Virus record (IMG/VR): IMGVR_UViG_3300021419_000004 | Coordinates: 1-64,000 of that record | Strand: one strand, 5' to 3' | DNA from: a virus | DNA: 64,000 nt | Shown here: positions 31,771 to 40,296 of the stretch, piece by piece | Numbering within the stretch: the stretch's first letter is position 1 | How the letters are laid out: each line of letters opens with the position of its first letter | Notes under the pieces: generated by a model | Told to the model about the DNA's origin: nothing | The model's database searches: none | Seen by the model: only the letters and a program-made list of their open reading frames with translations | Program-made: the position numbers and the translations under genes

Positions 31771-32373
31771 CTACCCCTCCAAGAACTCTTCCCAGCCCTC
31801 TTCCTGTAGCTGGTCTACCAGCTCGGAGACGATGAAGCGCCCCAGGGCCTCCGGGTCCCTGAGGGCGGCCGCGCTGAGCTCCAGCGAAACTTCGGCCACG
31901 TCGTAGTCCTCGCCGTCGTCCCCTTCGATCTCGACCAAGCCGGACAGCTCGACCGTCACGTCAGGGTCAGCTGCGCTGGTGGCGGCGAGCTCTTCCTCCA
32001 GCACCTGCAGCAGCACCTCCGCCTGCTCTTCGACCATCTGCGCCCCGCGATCCTTGAACCAGCGCAGCAGCTTGCTCTTCGCCTGGCCGAAGAGCCCATC
32101 GCCCGCACCCTCAGCAGCGGCCTCGAGCTCCTCCGCCAGCGTGGCCCAGACCTCGCGGAAGACCTCCGGGTCCCGGAAGTCCGGGGGCACCTCGGCGGTG
32201 CGGCGGGCCTCCTCCTGGGCGTGGAAGGCGGCGGCAGCAGCCTGGAGGTTCGGGTGCTTCTCCTCCAGGCGACGGGCGGCCTTGAGGGCCGTCTTGGCCT
32301 CGTTGGCGGGTGTGTCAGGGTGCTCCGCGAGGGCGAGCAGCTTGATGTACTTCTCCAGGGCCTTGGCATCCAT
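31771..32373 (-). CDS. Acidic protein with DUF2786-like N-terminus, 200 aa
   Basis: The first 40 residues (ALEKYIKLLALAEHPDTPANEAKTALKAARRL) match the DUF2786 pattern. The rest is strongly acidic and helical with a VELSGLVEIEGDDGEDYDVAEV stretch. Leader AAACGGAGAGG before the ATG. It is transcribed away from the late module and shares its control region, so a regulatory or DNA-mimic role is possible but unproven. Confidence 0.78.
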   Translation of the reverse strand: MDAKALEKYIKLLALAEHPDTPANEAKTALKAARRLEEKHPNLQAAAAAFHAQEEARRTAEVPPDFRDPEVFREVWATLAEELEAAAEGAGDGLFGQAKSKLLRWFKDRGAQMVEEQAEVLLQVLEEELAATSAADPDVTVELSGLVEIEGDDGEDYDVAEVSLELSAAALRDPEALGRFIVSELVDQLQEEGWEEFLEG

Positions 32374-32448
32374 GGGTGTCCTCTCCGTTTGGGTGCATCG
32401 GCATCTTAGCGGCTGGAGGCGTTGACTGCCTGTGGGGCGATCGTTTGC

Positions 32449-32487
32449 TGAACGCGTTCACTGAATGCATTCACTGAATACGTTCAC
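32449..32487. repeat. Three tandem 13-bp palindromic iterons
   Basis: TGAACGCGTTCAC, TGAATGCATTCAC, TGAATACGTTCAC in direct tandem with no gap. The first two contain perfect 12-bp palindromes. They lie between a leftward gene and the late promoter, the expected place for an activator, repressor or replication protein array. Confidence 0.85.
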
Positions 32488-32530
32488 CGAAACACCGTGC
32501 GCAACTTTTGAGCACGCAGCCTCACCACAC

Positions 32531-32569
32531 GATCACCCCCTTGCACGCCCCCCTCAGAACCCGTAAGCT
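32531..32569 (+). promoter_or_regulatory. Late-module promoter
   Basis: GATCACCC, TTGCAC, a 17-bp spacer, TAAGCT, about 50 bp before the first late gene. It shares the GATCACCC box with the early promoters at 15.6 and 20.2 kb but lacks the CCTGCCA operator; the iterons lie just upstream instead. Confidence 0.6.
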
Positions 32570-32619
32570 CTCCACAGCCAGTCTCCAGACGCCGGAGTGC
32601 CACATAGAGGACGAACTCG

Positions 32620-34503
32620 ATGAGCTACGATGATCTGGAGCCAGGTCTGGATGGGCCTGATGATGGCGGCATCTTCGGCGACCAGGGAGATGTGCATCAG
32701 CGCCTGATGGGCGTTGGCGACGGCATGGGCGGTATGGGGGGCGGTCCGCCGCTCCCCAGCGCCTCGGCTCCCAGCCTCATGCAGCAGCACAGCCTGGGCA
32801 GTGACACCGTGCTGCGGGTCCAGCGGCGGGATGAGCACGACGGGCGCATCAAGGATCTGGGCACCTTCCCGGCCACGCTGAACTCCGACGCGCTGGTACG
32901 CCGGTTGGGACGTCCGGGCTCCTACATCCTGACGCCGGTCAATGGCATCGGGCAGCGCGCGGGCACACCCATCTCCTTCGATGTGGACCCGGCGCACGAG
33001 GCCCTGCGCAGCCTTCCTACCGTTGCGGAGAGTGCAGCCGGCGGAGGCGCCAGCCTGGGTGAAGTGCAGCAGCTGGTGGCCGCCACCATGGCACCGCTGC
33101 TCCAGCAGCTCCAGCAGCGAGAGGCCCGCCTGGACGCGCACGAACGGCGCCTTCTGGAGCAACAGTCGAAGCTCGAGGACGCCCGTGTGGCGACGCTGAC
33201 CCTGGCCAACGACGCACAGATCAACGCCGCCGACAAGGCCATGGACGCAGCAACGGCCCGCATGCAGGAGCAGCAGCAGTCCTTCGCGCAGACCATGATG
33301 GCCCTGCAGGAGGCCTCTGAGCAGCGCCACCAGCAGGCCATGGAGCAGCAGAAGGCCGCCAACGATGTGCTCCTGACCCGCATCATGGCCATCAACGACG
33401 CCGACCAGCAGCGGGCGAAGGACTGGATGGCGATCCAGCAGCAGGCCCTGCAGCAGCAGCAGGAAATCCTGGCCAGCAACAACCAGATGATGATGGCTCG
33501 CTGGGACAACGAGCGGGCCTCCGAGAAGGAGCGCATGGAGCGCGAGGACACCAGGCGCCAGCAGCAGGCAGCCTCGGACCTGGAGCGCCAGCGCGAGCAC
33601 AGTCGCACGGTCCTCGCGCTCCGCGAGCAGCAGGCCGAGGCGGCCTCGGGCATGGGTTCTTTGGAGAGGCTGGTGGAGCTCAAGAAGGTCATGGACCAGC
33701 TGGGGGGCGGCGAAGCGGGCGAGAAGCCCCTCATCAGCCAGATCGTGGACGGCCTCAAGGAAGTGGCCGGCCTCGGAACGGAGCTGGTGAAGGCCAGCAA
33801 CGCCGCGAACGACGCTGAGGTGGGCATCGAAGAGGAGATGGCCCGGGAGCAGGCGCTGCACCAGCAGGCGCAGCAGGAGCAGATGCTCCGACAGCAGGCG
33901 CTGATGCAGCAGCAGGCAGCACTCCAGCAGCAGGCGCAGGCGCAGCCACCCCAGCACACGCCACTGGCCCTGCCCCCTCCTGACCCCTTCGATGAGTTCA
34001 ACGCGACGGAGCTGGCGACTGCTGACCAGCAGCCTGCGAGCGTGGCGGTCGCTGCCACTGCGGCGGCTGCGGCGGACCCCTTCGCGCCGGCCGCGCAGCC
34101 CGCTCTGCCCGTGCAGCAGGCCCAGCCGGCCGCAGATCCCTTCGCGCCTTCTGCGCCCTCCACAGCACTGGCGGCGCCGGCAGTCGCGCCCCCAGCCGCC
34201 GCTTCCCGCCTGCCTGCGCAGACTCTGGCCACCGCGCGCGCGGCCTTCCGCTGGGCCGCCGGCCAGATCCTGGCGCAGCCTCCGGGGGAGTGGCAGACGA
34301 TCATCACGGGCGCCCTGGCGCAGGCGCACTCGGCCATCGTCCCCTATGTGCAAGAGGTCGGTGTGACCCAGGCCCTGGGAGAGGCGGGACTCCCTCCCCA
34401 GATCACCGCTCAGGTCATCGCGGGCATGCAGCAGAATCCCCTCTTGGCCAGCGCCCTGGAGAGCAACTACAACATGACGGTGGCCCAGCTCCGCTGGCAC
34501 TGA
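32620..34503 (+). CDS. Large Gln-rich coiled-coil structural protein, 627 aa
   Basis: Residues 1-130 are Gly/Asp-rich with a small folded part (NSDALVRRLGRPGSYILTPVNG). Residues about 145-430 are a long Gln/Ala coiled coil with two Met/Gln-rich stretches. An Ala/Pro-rich linker spans to about 530, and a helical C-terminal domain ends the protein. A scaffold or internal rod role is plausible. Leader AGAGGACGAACTCG. First gene of the late module. Confidence 0.8.
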   Translation: MSYDDLEPGLDGPDDGGIFGDQGDVHQRLMGVGDGMGGMGGGPPLPSASAPSLMQQHSLGSDTVLRVQRRDEHDGRIKDLGTFPATLNSDALVRRLGRPGSYILTPVNGIGQRAGTPISFDVDPAHEALRSLPTVAESAAGGGASLGEVQQLVAATMAPLLQQLQQREARLDAHERRLLEQQSKLEDARVATLTLANDAQINAADKAMDAATARMQEQQQSFAQTMMALQEASEQRHQQAMEQQKAANDVLLTRIMAINDADQQRAKDWMAIQQQALQQQQEILASNNQMMMARWDNERASEKERMEREDTRRQQQAASDLERQREHSRTVLALREQQAEAASGMGSLERLVELKKVMDQLGGGEAGEKPLISQIVDGLKEVAGLGTELVKASNAANDAEVGIEEEMAREQALHQQAQQEQMLRQQALMQQQAALQQQAQAQPPQHTPLALPPPDPFDEFNATELATADQQPASVAVAATAAAAADPFAPAAQPALPVQQAQPAADPFAPSAPSTALAAPAVAPPAAASRLPAQTLATARAAFRWAAGQILAQPPGEWQTIITGALAQAHSAIVPYVQEVGVTQALGEAGLPPQITAQVIAGMQQNPLLASALESNYNMTVAQLRWH

Positions 34504-34531
34504 GGGGCCACAAGGCCAGGAGAGGACGACG

Positions 34532-35611
34532 ATGAGACTGACCTTGAAGACGAAGGGCCTGGAGGCCGTGCTGGAGTTCACAGCTGCCGAGGCGGCCGAG
34601 TTCGCGCAAGCGGTGCCTGCAGGCCTGGCGGAGAAGGCGCGCCAGACGGCAGCGGCTCACCTGGCCTCCCTACTCGACCAGTGGGCAGCGGAGGACAGGG
34701 AGGCGGCGGCGGCCACACCAACCGCGCCCACCGCCGAAACTACACCGCTCAGCGCCGATCGGTTCCAGGGCCTGCTGGACCACGTTTACGCCGCCCTCGG
34801 CGCGTCTCGGGATGATTCAGTGCCCCTGGAGATGGTCTACTGGACAACGTGGAAGGAGGGTCTCCAGAACACCCGACAGCTGGATCTCATCGACTTCACT
34901 GTAGACGTGGGCGATGTGGAGGCGGTTCGGGAGATCCTCGGGCGCAGGCTGGGCCGCGCTCAGGGTGAAGTAGAGGGCGACTACCCCTTCTTCGACTTCT
35001 ACGACGACCAGGGCCGGAAGATCGCCCGTGCCTCCACTGCCCCCACTCCGGGCGTCGTCGTCGGTGAGCAAGAGGACGTGACCCTCCCGGGGCAGCCGAC
35101 GGACGCACCTGTTCCCGTCGAGGAGATCGCAGCCGCCCGCCCGCCCATCGACCCCCTGGCGCCGCCTGCCCAGCCTCCGGCCGCTGACGCCCACGCCCGG
35201 GAGACGCCCGCGCAGAAGGCTGAACGCATCTACCTCACCAAGCGGGCCAAGGCCGCTGAGACCGATCCGGCGCTGGCCGGCGGCCCGGCAGTGGATGTAC
35301 CGGCGACCCTGCAGCGCCTGAACGAGTGGATCGCCGGCTGGGTGCAGCACGGCCAGGAGCCTGACGGAACGAACCGGGTTCTCCGGCTCGCCCAGGACCG
35401 AGAGGCTGTGACTTTGTGCTCCTACCTGGGCGGCCTGGTCGGTGCCGCTGATCTCCTGGGCTGTGATCTGGCTGCCCCCGCCATCAACTGGAAGCCGGTC
35501 GGACACCATCCGTGGCAGCCTACCTGGCGGGACACCATCATCGCCGCCACGACCGTCGCTGGGACCCTTCCCATGGTCCCGTCTGAGGTGGCCGCCGCGC
35601 TCCGCAGCTGA
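34532..35611 (+). CDS. Hypothetical late protein, 359 aa
   Basis: Unrecognised. The N-terminal 60 residues are helical and Ala-rich, with a central acidic alpha/beta part, a Pro/Ala-rich linker near 195-230, and a C-terminal Trp-rich part (WIAGWVQHGQEPDG, INWKPVGHHPWQPTW). GAGAGGACGACG precedes the ATG. Co-transcribed with the coiled-coil protein. Confidence 0.78.
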   Translation: MRLTLKTKGLEAVLEFTAAEAAEFAQAVPAGLAEKARQTAAAHLASLLDQWAAEDREAAAATPTAPTAETTPLSADRFQGLLDHVYAALGASRDDSVPLEMVYWTTWKEGLQNTRQLDLIDFTVDVGDVEAVREILGRRLGRAQGEVEGDYPFFDFYDDQGRKIARASTAPTPGVVVGEQEDVTLPGQPTDAPVPVEEIAAARPPIDPLAPPAQPPAADAHARETPAQKAERIYLTKRAKAAETDPALAGGPAVDVPATLQRLNEWIAGWVQHGQEPDGTNRVLRLAQDREAVTLCSYLGGLVGAADLLGCDLAAPAINWKPVGHHPWQPTWRDTIIAATTVAGTLPMVPSEVAAALRS

Positions 35612-35679
35612 CACGCCGCGCGCCAGCGCACACACGCGTACCTGCGCGCACCCTTTCCCTACCCCCCAACGAGGACGAC

Positions 35680-36582
35680 ATGAGCAAGCATCTCGCAATC
35701 TCTGTGCTGGACGACATCGACGGCACTCCCATGCACCTGGACTACGACGGTGAACCGCCCGCAGACGAGCGGGACGGCCTGGGCTCCGAGCTCTTCGCCG
35801 CTGAGTTCCTGCCCCGCAACTGGTGCCAGGTGACCCTGACCATGAAGACGGCGAACCCCGAGTACGCCGCGGCCCAGAAGCAGTGGACTGAGACCCTCAA
35901 CCAGGCCGTGATGGGCATGGCGATGCAGGGTGTTCGGGAACAGCTCGAGGCCACCGGCCAGCCCCTGGACGACAACGCCATCCAGCAGGCCGCCCTCCAG
36001 CTCCTGCAGAACGCCGCCGACCGGGCCTCCCTGGAGGCCCTGGCGGAGCAGCAGCTCGGCGGACCCCCGGACATCGAGCCCACGCGCCTGCGCGAGGAGG
36101 TGCTGCACTTCAAGCCCCAGCACTTCTTCCAGCTGTTGCGTAGCCTGCCCGGCGTGGACCGCGACGGCTTCATCGCCCTGGCCACCGGACTCGGGCTGTC
36201 CGAGCAGCAGGCCGCCAAGCACGCCCCAGTGGCAGCCACCGGGAGCCCGCCGGTCACCGCACCGGCGCCTGTCCCGGCGGCTGCTCCCGCCCAACCCGCG
36301 CCGCAACCCGTCCCGCAGCCTGCTCCTCAGCCGGTTTCGGTGCCTCAGCCAGTCCCGACTCCCCAGCCGGCACCGGGTCTCCCGAACCCGGCCATGGCGC
36401 CCGGCCTTCCCCAGCCGGCAACGACGGCACCCGGACTCCCGAACCCGGGCCTCACCCCTCAGGCACAGCCGACCCCGGCTGTGCCGGCCGCCGCACCGCC
36501 CCGGCCCGCGCCTCAGGCCGTCCCGGCTCCCTCAGGGCCCGTGGTGCCCCAGGTGGCGGACATGAAGGACCCCTTCGCGTAG
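35680..36582 (+). CDS. Hypothetical late protein with Pro-rich tail, 300 aa
   Basis: The N-terminal 180 residues are folded (LAISVLDDIDGTPMHLDYDGEPP; helical LEALAEQQLGG...). The C-terminal 110 residues are an extended Pro/Ala/Gln linker (QPVPQPAPQPVSVPQP...) with repeats of LPNP. The GAGGACGACATG leader is canonical for this module. Unrecognised. Confidence 0.78.
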   Translation: MSKHLAISVLDDIDGTPMHLDYDGEPPADERDGLGSELFAAEFLPRNWCQVTLTMKTANPEYAAAQKQWTETLNQAVMGMAMQGVREQLEATGQPLDDNAIQQAALQLLQNAADRASLEALAEQQLGGPPDIEPTRLREEVLHFKPQHFFQLLRSLPGVDRDGFIALATGLGLSEQQAAKHAPVAATGSPPVTAPAPVPAAAPAQPAPQPVPQPAPQPVSVPQPVPTPQPAPGLPNPAMAPGLPQPATTAPGLPNPGLTPQAQPTPAVPAAAPPRPAPQAVPAPSGPVVPQVADMKDPFA

Positions 36583-36593
36583 CGCTTTCGACA

Positions 36594-36654
36594 GGCCGCC
36601 GGTGAGACGAGACACCGGTGGCCCTTCGACTACTCCAGCGCGGGTGCGGAGTAG
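36594..36654 (+). terminator. Tandem hairpins between late genes
   Basis: GGCCGCCGGTG pairs with CACCGGTGGCC (36594-36623), and CTACTCC pairs with GGAGTAG (36630-36654). No U-tract, so attenuator or processing signal is as likely as termination. Confidence 0.5.
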
Positions 36655-36703
36655 CCGGAGCGACGGACTGCACCGGCATGCGGCATGGCCGCTCGAGGAC
36701 GAC

Positions 36704-37186
36704 ATGATCAAGGCACTGACGACCGTAGAGGTCGAGATGATCGAGGCCCAGGGACAGAACGCGGACGACTACATCGCGGTGGAGTTGCCCACGTTGCCGG
36801 GAGGTTTCGGCACGGTGGGTATCGCCAAGCAAGAGCTCAAAGCGGACGGCAAACTGCTGGACGCGCAGGAGCTACTGGTTTGCAAGGCCACCTTCTCGAT
36901 GGATCCGCGCATCTTCTCCGGTACCGGTGTGTCTCAGTTCGCGCCGCAGTCGGTAGAGGCAGCAGCGCGGCTCATCGGCCGCAACGTGGGCCCCATGCAC
37001 ATGCGCCTGGTCTACAGGAAGGACGGCCTGACGCCGAAGGCGCTGGCCAGCCAGGAGATGGAAGCGGCGGAGTCGGGAGCTGCGGCATCCGGCCTGGATG
37101 GCGCTGAGGAGGTTGCTCCGAAGACCATGCCTGAGGAGGGTGCCTCCGTTGGCCGAGTCCGACTGCCAACGGAAAAGAAGCCTTGA
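36704..37186 (+). CDS. Hypothetical late protein, 160 aa
   Basis: Beta-rich N-terminal domain (DDYIAVELPTLPGGFGTVGIAKQ, ELLVCKATFSMDPRIFSG), and an Ala/Glu-rich C-terminus. Unrecognised. GAGGACGACATG leader. Overlaps the next gene by 4 bp. Confidence 0.76.
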   Translation: MIKALTTVEVEMIEAQGQNADDYIAVELPTLPGGFGTVGIAKQELKADGKLLDAQELLVCKATFSMDPRIFSGTGVSQFAPQSVEAAARLIGRNVGPMHMRLVYRKDGLTPKALASQEMEAAESGAAASGLDGAEEVAPKTMPEEGASVGRVRLPTEKKP

Positions 37187-37518
37187 AGAAGCTCACCATC
37201 TACGTCTTCGATGGACCGCCCGAGAACGACATGATGCGGACCCCGGGCCTTCCCTCAGTGCAGGTCGAGGGCCTGAACTCCTTCACCGATCGGGAGCTGG
37301 CTGCCGTCTTCATGGGCACCTCCGGCTATCTGACTGCCGCCCGCCCGGGCTCCAGTCAGTACATCGCTGAGATCCTCCAGCACATGAACCTCATCGCGCC
37401 TGAGTCGGTGAAGGCTCACGTCGAGGCCATGACGGCGCCTCCGCCACTTGCCGAGGACTGGAGCTGGCTGGATGAGGTGCCCGTGCCTCCAGTGAGTGAC
37501 GATGCAGGGGAGGAGTAG
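37183..37518 (+). CDS. Hypothetical late protein, 111 aa
   Basis: Unrecognised; beta strand start (KKLTIYVFDGPP), helical middle, acidic Trp-containing end. TTG start (listed as Met) overlapping the upstream stop; no gap before the next gene. Confidence 0.73.
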   Translation: MKKLTIYVFDGPPENDMMRTPGLPSVQVEGLNSFTDRELAAVFMGTSGYLTAARPGSSQYIAEILQHMNLIAPESVKAHVEAMTAPPPLAEDWSWLDEVPVPPVSDDAGEE

Positions 37519-38376
37519 GTGAGGGACTACACACCGGGCAAGCCTCGAGACTCCCTGCCCCCACTGAACAAGCGCTGCAAGGCCGTGCTTTCCACTGACC
37601 GATGGGGCGTGCGCCTCTTCCCGGTCTTCCTCCCCTGCAGCAACTCGGCGAAGGGCGCTCACGGTTACTGCGGCGCGCATGCACGCCACGCGGAGTGGTA
37701 CAACCAGCAGCTCCAGGTCCTGGGCACAGAATGGGAAGAGCGGCAGTACCTCCACTGTCTGAGGCACTACGGGGACGAAGGCATGGAGGCGATCTGGACG
37801 ACGCTCGAGGCCGAGATCCAGAGCAAGCCTCCTGCCAAGCAGAAGTCCATCCTGGGGCGCCTGAACAGCGCCAAGCTCTGGTGGGTCGAGTACGGAGCTC
37901 ACCGGCGCCAGCAGCGGGCCGAGCGCCGCAAGGCAGGCGTCACCCAGGACGATGAAGTCCGCCAAGCGAGGCAGGCTCGGGGCATTCAAGAGCGCCGCCA
38001 GCAGGGTGAGCCCATCCGCGGGGCTGAGATCGGCCAGCGCGTGGCCCGGGTGGCGCAGCAGGCGCGCCGGGCACGGGGTGTGGAGGGCGCGGAGGCTGTG
38101 GAGGGCGCGTCGAGAGCACCGGCCATGCAACCTCCTCCCGCCCCACTTCCCCCCGACTCCCGAGTTCGCGTGCGTGTGCGTCCTCTAACGCTGGAGGACA
38201 TTGAAGCCGGCCTGGCGCCCGTGCAGGCTGTGCATCCCGCACCCGTGCCCGCGTCCGCACCAGCGACGACGACGACGGCCGCCGCCCCTGCCTCGTCTCC
38301 AAAGCCCACAGACCCTGCAGTTGCTGCCCGGGAGTCCCTCCTGGGGAGCTGGGCCAGCAAGAGGAGGAAGCGATGA
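37519..38376 (+). CDS. Basic hypothetical protein, 285 aa
   Basis: N-terminal Cys/His region (KRCKAVLSTDRWG, GYCGAHARHAEWYNQQ) could hold a zinc site like small RING or HNH-like folds but lacks a full signature. Then a basic Arg-rich helix (GAHRRQQRAERRKAG) and a long Ala/Pro/Thr tail ending WASKRRKR. GTG directly follows the preceding TAG. Possible DNA-binding structural protein. Confidence 0.74.
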   Translation: MRDYTPGKPRDSLPPLNKRCKAVLSTDRWGVRLFPVFLPCSNSAKGAHGYCGAHARHAEWYNQQLQVLGTEWEERQYLHCLRHYGDEGMEAIWTTLEAEIQSKPPAKQKSILGRLNSAKLWWVEYGAHRRQQRAERRKAGVTQDDEVRQARQARGIQERRQQGEPIRGAEIGQRVARVAQQARRARGVEGAEAVEGASRAPAMQPPPAPLPPDSRVRVRVRPLTLEDIEAGLAPVQAVHPAPVPASAPATTTTAAAPASSPKPTDPAVAARESLLGSWASKRRKR

Positions 38377-38744
38377 CCCGACAACAACCGCAACAACCGC
38401 AGCCCCACGTCCTCGACCGCATGGGACTCAAGGCACCCTTCCACGTAGGGCCCATGGGCATCTATGTGTTCGACGCCGACAACCGGATGGTCGCGGAGTT
38501 CACGGACCTGGAGATGCACCCCAGGGGATGGGGGCGCATCCGCAAGCAAGAAAACGCGGAAGACCTGTTCGGGCACTGGGAGAGGTGGCTGCTGTCTGCC
38601 TTCCTTCTGGAACCGCACAGCAAGCACGAGACGCCTGCAGCTGCTCTGGCTTGCATCCTCAACCAGATCGCAGCGAAGCGGGCCTCCATGAAGCGGATTC
38701 TCCGACCCCTCACCGTCCATCAACTCCGGGATCGGTGGAAGTGA
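38373..38744 (+). CDS. Hypothetical protein, 123 aa
   Basis: Unrecognised; beta segment with MGIYVFDADNRMVAEFTDLEMHPRGWGRI and helical C-terminus (ACILNQIAAKRASMKRIL). ATGA overlap with the preceding gene, GTGA overlap with the next. Confidence 0.72.
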   Translation: MTRQQPQQPQPHVLDRMGLKAPFHVGPMGIYVFDADNRMVAEFTDLEMHPRGWGRIRKQENAEDLFGHWERWLLSAFLLEPHSKHETPAAALACILNQIAAKRASMKRILRPLTVHQLRDRWK

Positions 38745-39004
38745 CAGTTGAGCTCGATGTTCGGAAGCTGCGCGGAAGCCTCACGGTCGCCGAGATGGCC
38801 CTACTACTCGGGTGCGCCCCGTCGTCGGTCTACCGGTGGGAGCAACAGAAGACCCCGACCATCGACCCGGCACAGCGGCGCATCCTTCTGGTGCTGGAAG
38901 CGCACCCGGGCGACGAGCTCCGCGGAGAGCTTTCTCGAGCACTCGCGTTGCGAGGCACCCTCTACGCCCTCTACAAGCTGTTGGGGGTTCACTTCGGACC
39001 TTGA
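38741..39004 (+). CDS. Small HTH protein, 87 aa
   Basis: LTVAEMALLLGCAPSSVYRWEQQK is a helix-turn-helix of the XRE/MerR-like type. The rest is helical. A transcription factor such as a late regulator or repressor is plausible; it is the only clear small HTH protein in the window. GTG start overlaps the upstream stop. Its stop lies inside the -35 of the following promoter. Confidence 0.72.
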   Translation: MTVELDVRKLRGSLTVAEMALLLGCAPSSVYRWEQQKTPTIDPAQRRILLVLEAHPGDELRGELSRALALRGTLYALYKLLGVHFGP

Positions 39005-39030
39005 CGACCAAGTGACTCCCCGGCTACCTT
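39001..39030 (+). promoter_or_regulatory. Promoter of a possible small RNA
   Basis: TTGACG, 18 bp, TACCTT. The CTCCCCGGCTA segment before -10 resembles CTCCGGCTA at the next promoter. Confidence 0.45.
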
Positions 39031-39036
39031 GACGAG

Positions 39037-39168
39037 GCTGGGAGTTTGTGGGCCGTCCAATGCCCCGTTGGTGCTCCCGGCCACCTCGCCTGGGAGGCCC
39101 TCCAGGTAGCCGCATAGGCCAAGCCCCCTGGACCGTTTCACGTTGGCGGGTCAGGGGGCTTCTGCTTT
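39037..39168 (+). ncRNA. Candidate small RNA with terminator
   Basis: A promoter at 39001, a large inverted repeat GGCTACCT (39022) with AGGTAGCC (39104) and inner CTCCC/GGGAG pairings, then AAGCCCCCTG...CAGGGGGCTT with CTGCTTTCT at 39121-39168. No open reading frame of note. The structure suggests an RNA of about 130 nt; it could instead be a leader of the next gene. Confidence 0.4.
39121..39168 (+). terminator. Rho-independent-like terminator
   Basis: AAGCCCCCTG and CAGGGGGCTT form a perfect 10-bp stem with a 21-nt loop, followed by CTGCTTTCT. Separates the HTH/sRNA region from the transglutaminase operon. Confidence 0.65.
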
Positions 39169-39181
39169 CTGACTCGGCATC

Positions 39182-39210
39182 TTGACCTGACAAGACGCTC
39201 CGGCTATCGT
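39182..39210 (+). promoter_or_regulatory. Promoter of the virion membrane-protein operon
   Basis: TTGACC, 17 bp, TATCGT, with the -10 only six bases before the ATG at 39217. Transcription would start at or within a base or two of the initiation codon, implying a leaderless mRNA. Confidence 0.6.
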
Positions 39211-39216
39211 CCGCCC

Positions 39217-40278
39217 ATGTCGTCTCTCGCACTGTCCTGGCTCTCCCGTCAGCATGAGCTCAACGCACCCTTCCAAGAAGGACCGCAGCGCATTGGACCC
39301 GGGGGTATCCCGGACATGAGCGACATGCGCGGGCGCCTCTTCGGCGTCCCAGGCTTCCACCGCTGGTCTGACCGCAAGAAGGTGCGCAAGCTGCGCGAAA
39401 TGGCCGAAGCCTATGGCAACGACCCGCGCATGCGCTTCTTCACGGTCAACTCGGTGCTGAGGCCGGCGGGGGCCACCGACTTCCGCAACTACCGCCAGGT
39501 GGCGGAGACCCTGCTCAAGGCGGTGCAGGACGCCGGAACGCTCGGCATCATGTACACCAACGAGCCCAATGAGCAGCTCCAGTCCCCGTGGTGGACACTC
39601 AAGGTGCGCACGGGGGACTGCGATGACATGTCTCTCTTGCTCGCTGCAATGGCGCATTCCGTCCGCCTGCCCTGGCGCTTTGTGCTGGCGGGTACTGCCC
39701 GGGGCGGACGGGCCCGATGGGCGGAGGGCGGCCGCATGCCTCGAGGCTTCCGCGCCAGCCACATCTACCTGGACCTGGGCTGGCCTCCCTTCTCCGAGGG
39801 CAAAAAGGATGCTCACGGACGCCCGGTCACCCAGTGGGCGCCGGCGGAGCCAACCCTGCGCGGTCTGCCCCTCGGGCATGACGTGGTGCTGCACGGCATC
39901 CCTGGTCAGGGACAGCGCCTGGATCTGGGCGGCGGGGTCGCCGGACACACGGCCGGGCCCTCCTGGGGCGGCTTCACGAACGGGGCCTACGGCGACTTCG
40001 GCGGCACCATCTACAGCCGCCGCGCCAACTGGGGCGACGCTGCGTTGGCGAGCAACGGATCGACCGGTGGATCGACCGGTGGATCCACCGCGGAGGAGGA
40101 GGTCTACTACCTCCAGCCGACCAACGGCGCCCTCGCCCAGCTCCAAGACAAGCCCCTGGTCGGCATCGTCGCCCGGGCTGTCGCGTCCCTGGACGCATCT
40201 CTCATCCTCGCGGAGGCCATCGGGGCAGTCATCCAGGCTGTCATCGTGTCCTACGCCCTGTCCAAGCTCAAGCTGTAA
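39217..40278 (+). CDS. Transglutaminase/cysteine-protease-like protein
   Basis: 353 aa. The GDCDDMSLLLAAMAHSVRLPWRFV block is the catalytic-Cys motif of transglutaminase-like proteins (Cys135), and SHIYLDL supplies the His (His182) and a nearby Asp. After the domain come a Gly-rich part, a repeated STGG linker (GGSTGGST) and a C-terminal amphipathic or membrane helix. In a structural module it could crosslink or process virion proteins or open the cell wall. Probably leaderless; a later Met is possible. Confidence 0.82.
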   Translation: MSSLALSWLSRQHELNAPFQEGPQRIGPGGIPDMSDMRGRLFGVPGFHRWSDRKKVRKLREMAEAYGNDPRMRFFTVNSVLRPAGATDFRNYRQVAETLLKAVQDAGTLGIMYTNEPNEQLQSPWWTLKVRTGDCDDMSLLLAAMAHSVRLPWRFVLAGTARGGRARWAEGGRMPRGFRASHIYLDLGWPPFSEGKKDAHGRPVTQWAPAEPTLRGLPLGHDVVLHGIPGQGQRLDLGGGVAGHTAGPSWGGFTNGAYGDFGGTIYSRRANWGDAALASNGSTGGSTGGSTAEEEVYYLQPTNGALAQLQDKPLVGIVARAVASLDASLILAEAIGAVIQAVIVSYALSKLKL

Positions 40279-40296
40279 CGCCAAGGAGACGAGACC

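Noticed and set aside
32554-34581. Long leftward frame opposite the coiled-coil gene
   Set aside because: Leu/Arg-rich, no motifs, antisense to a gene with good leader and promoter.
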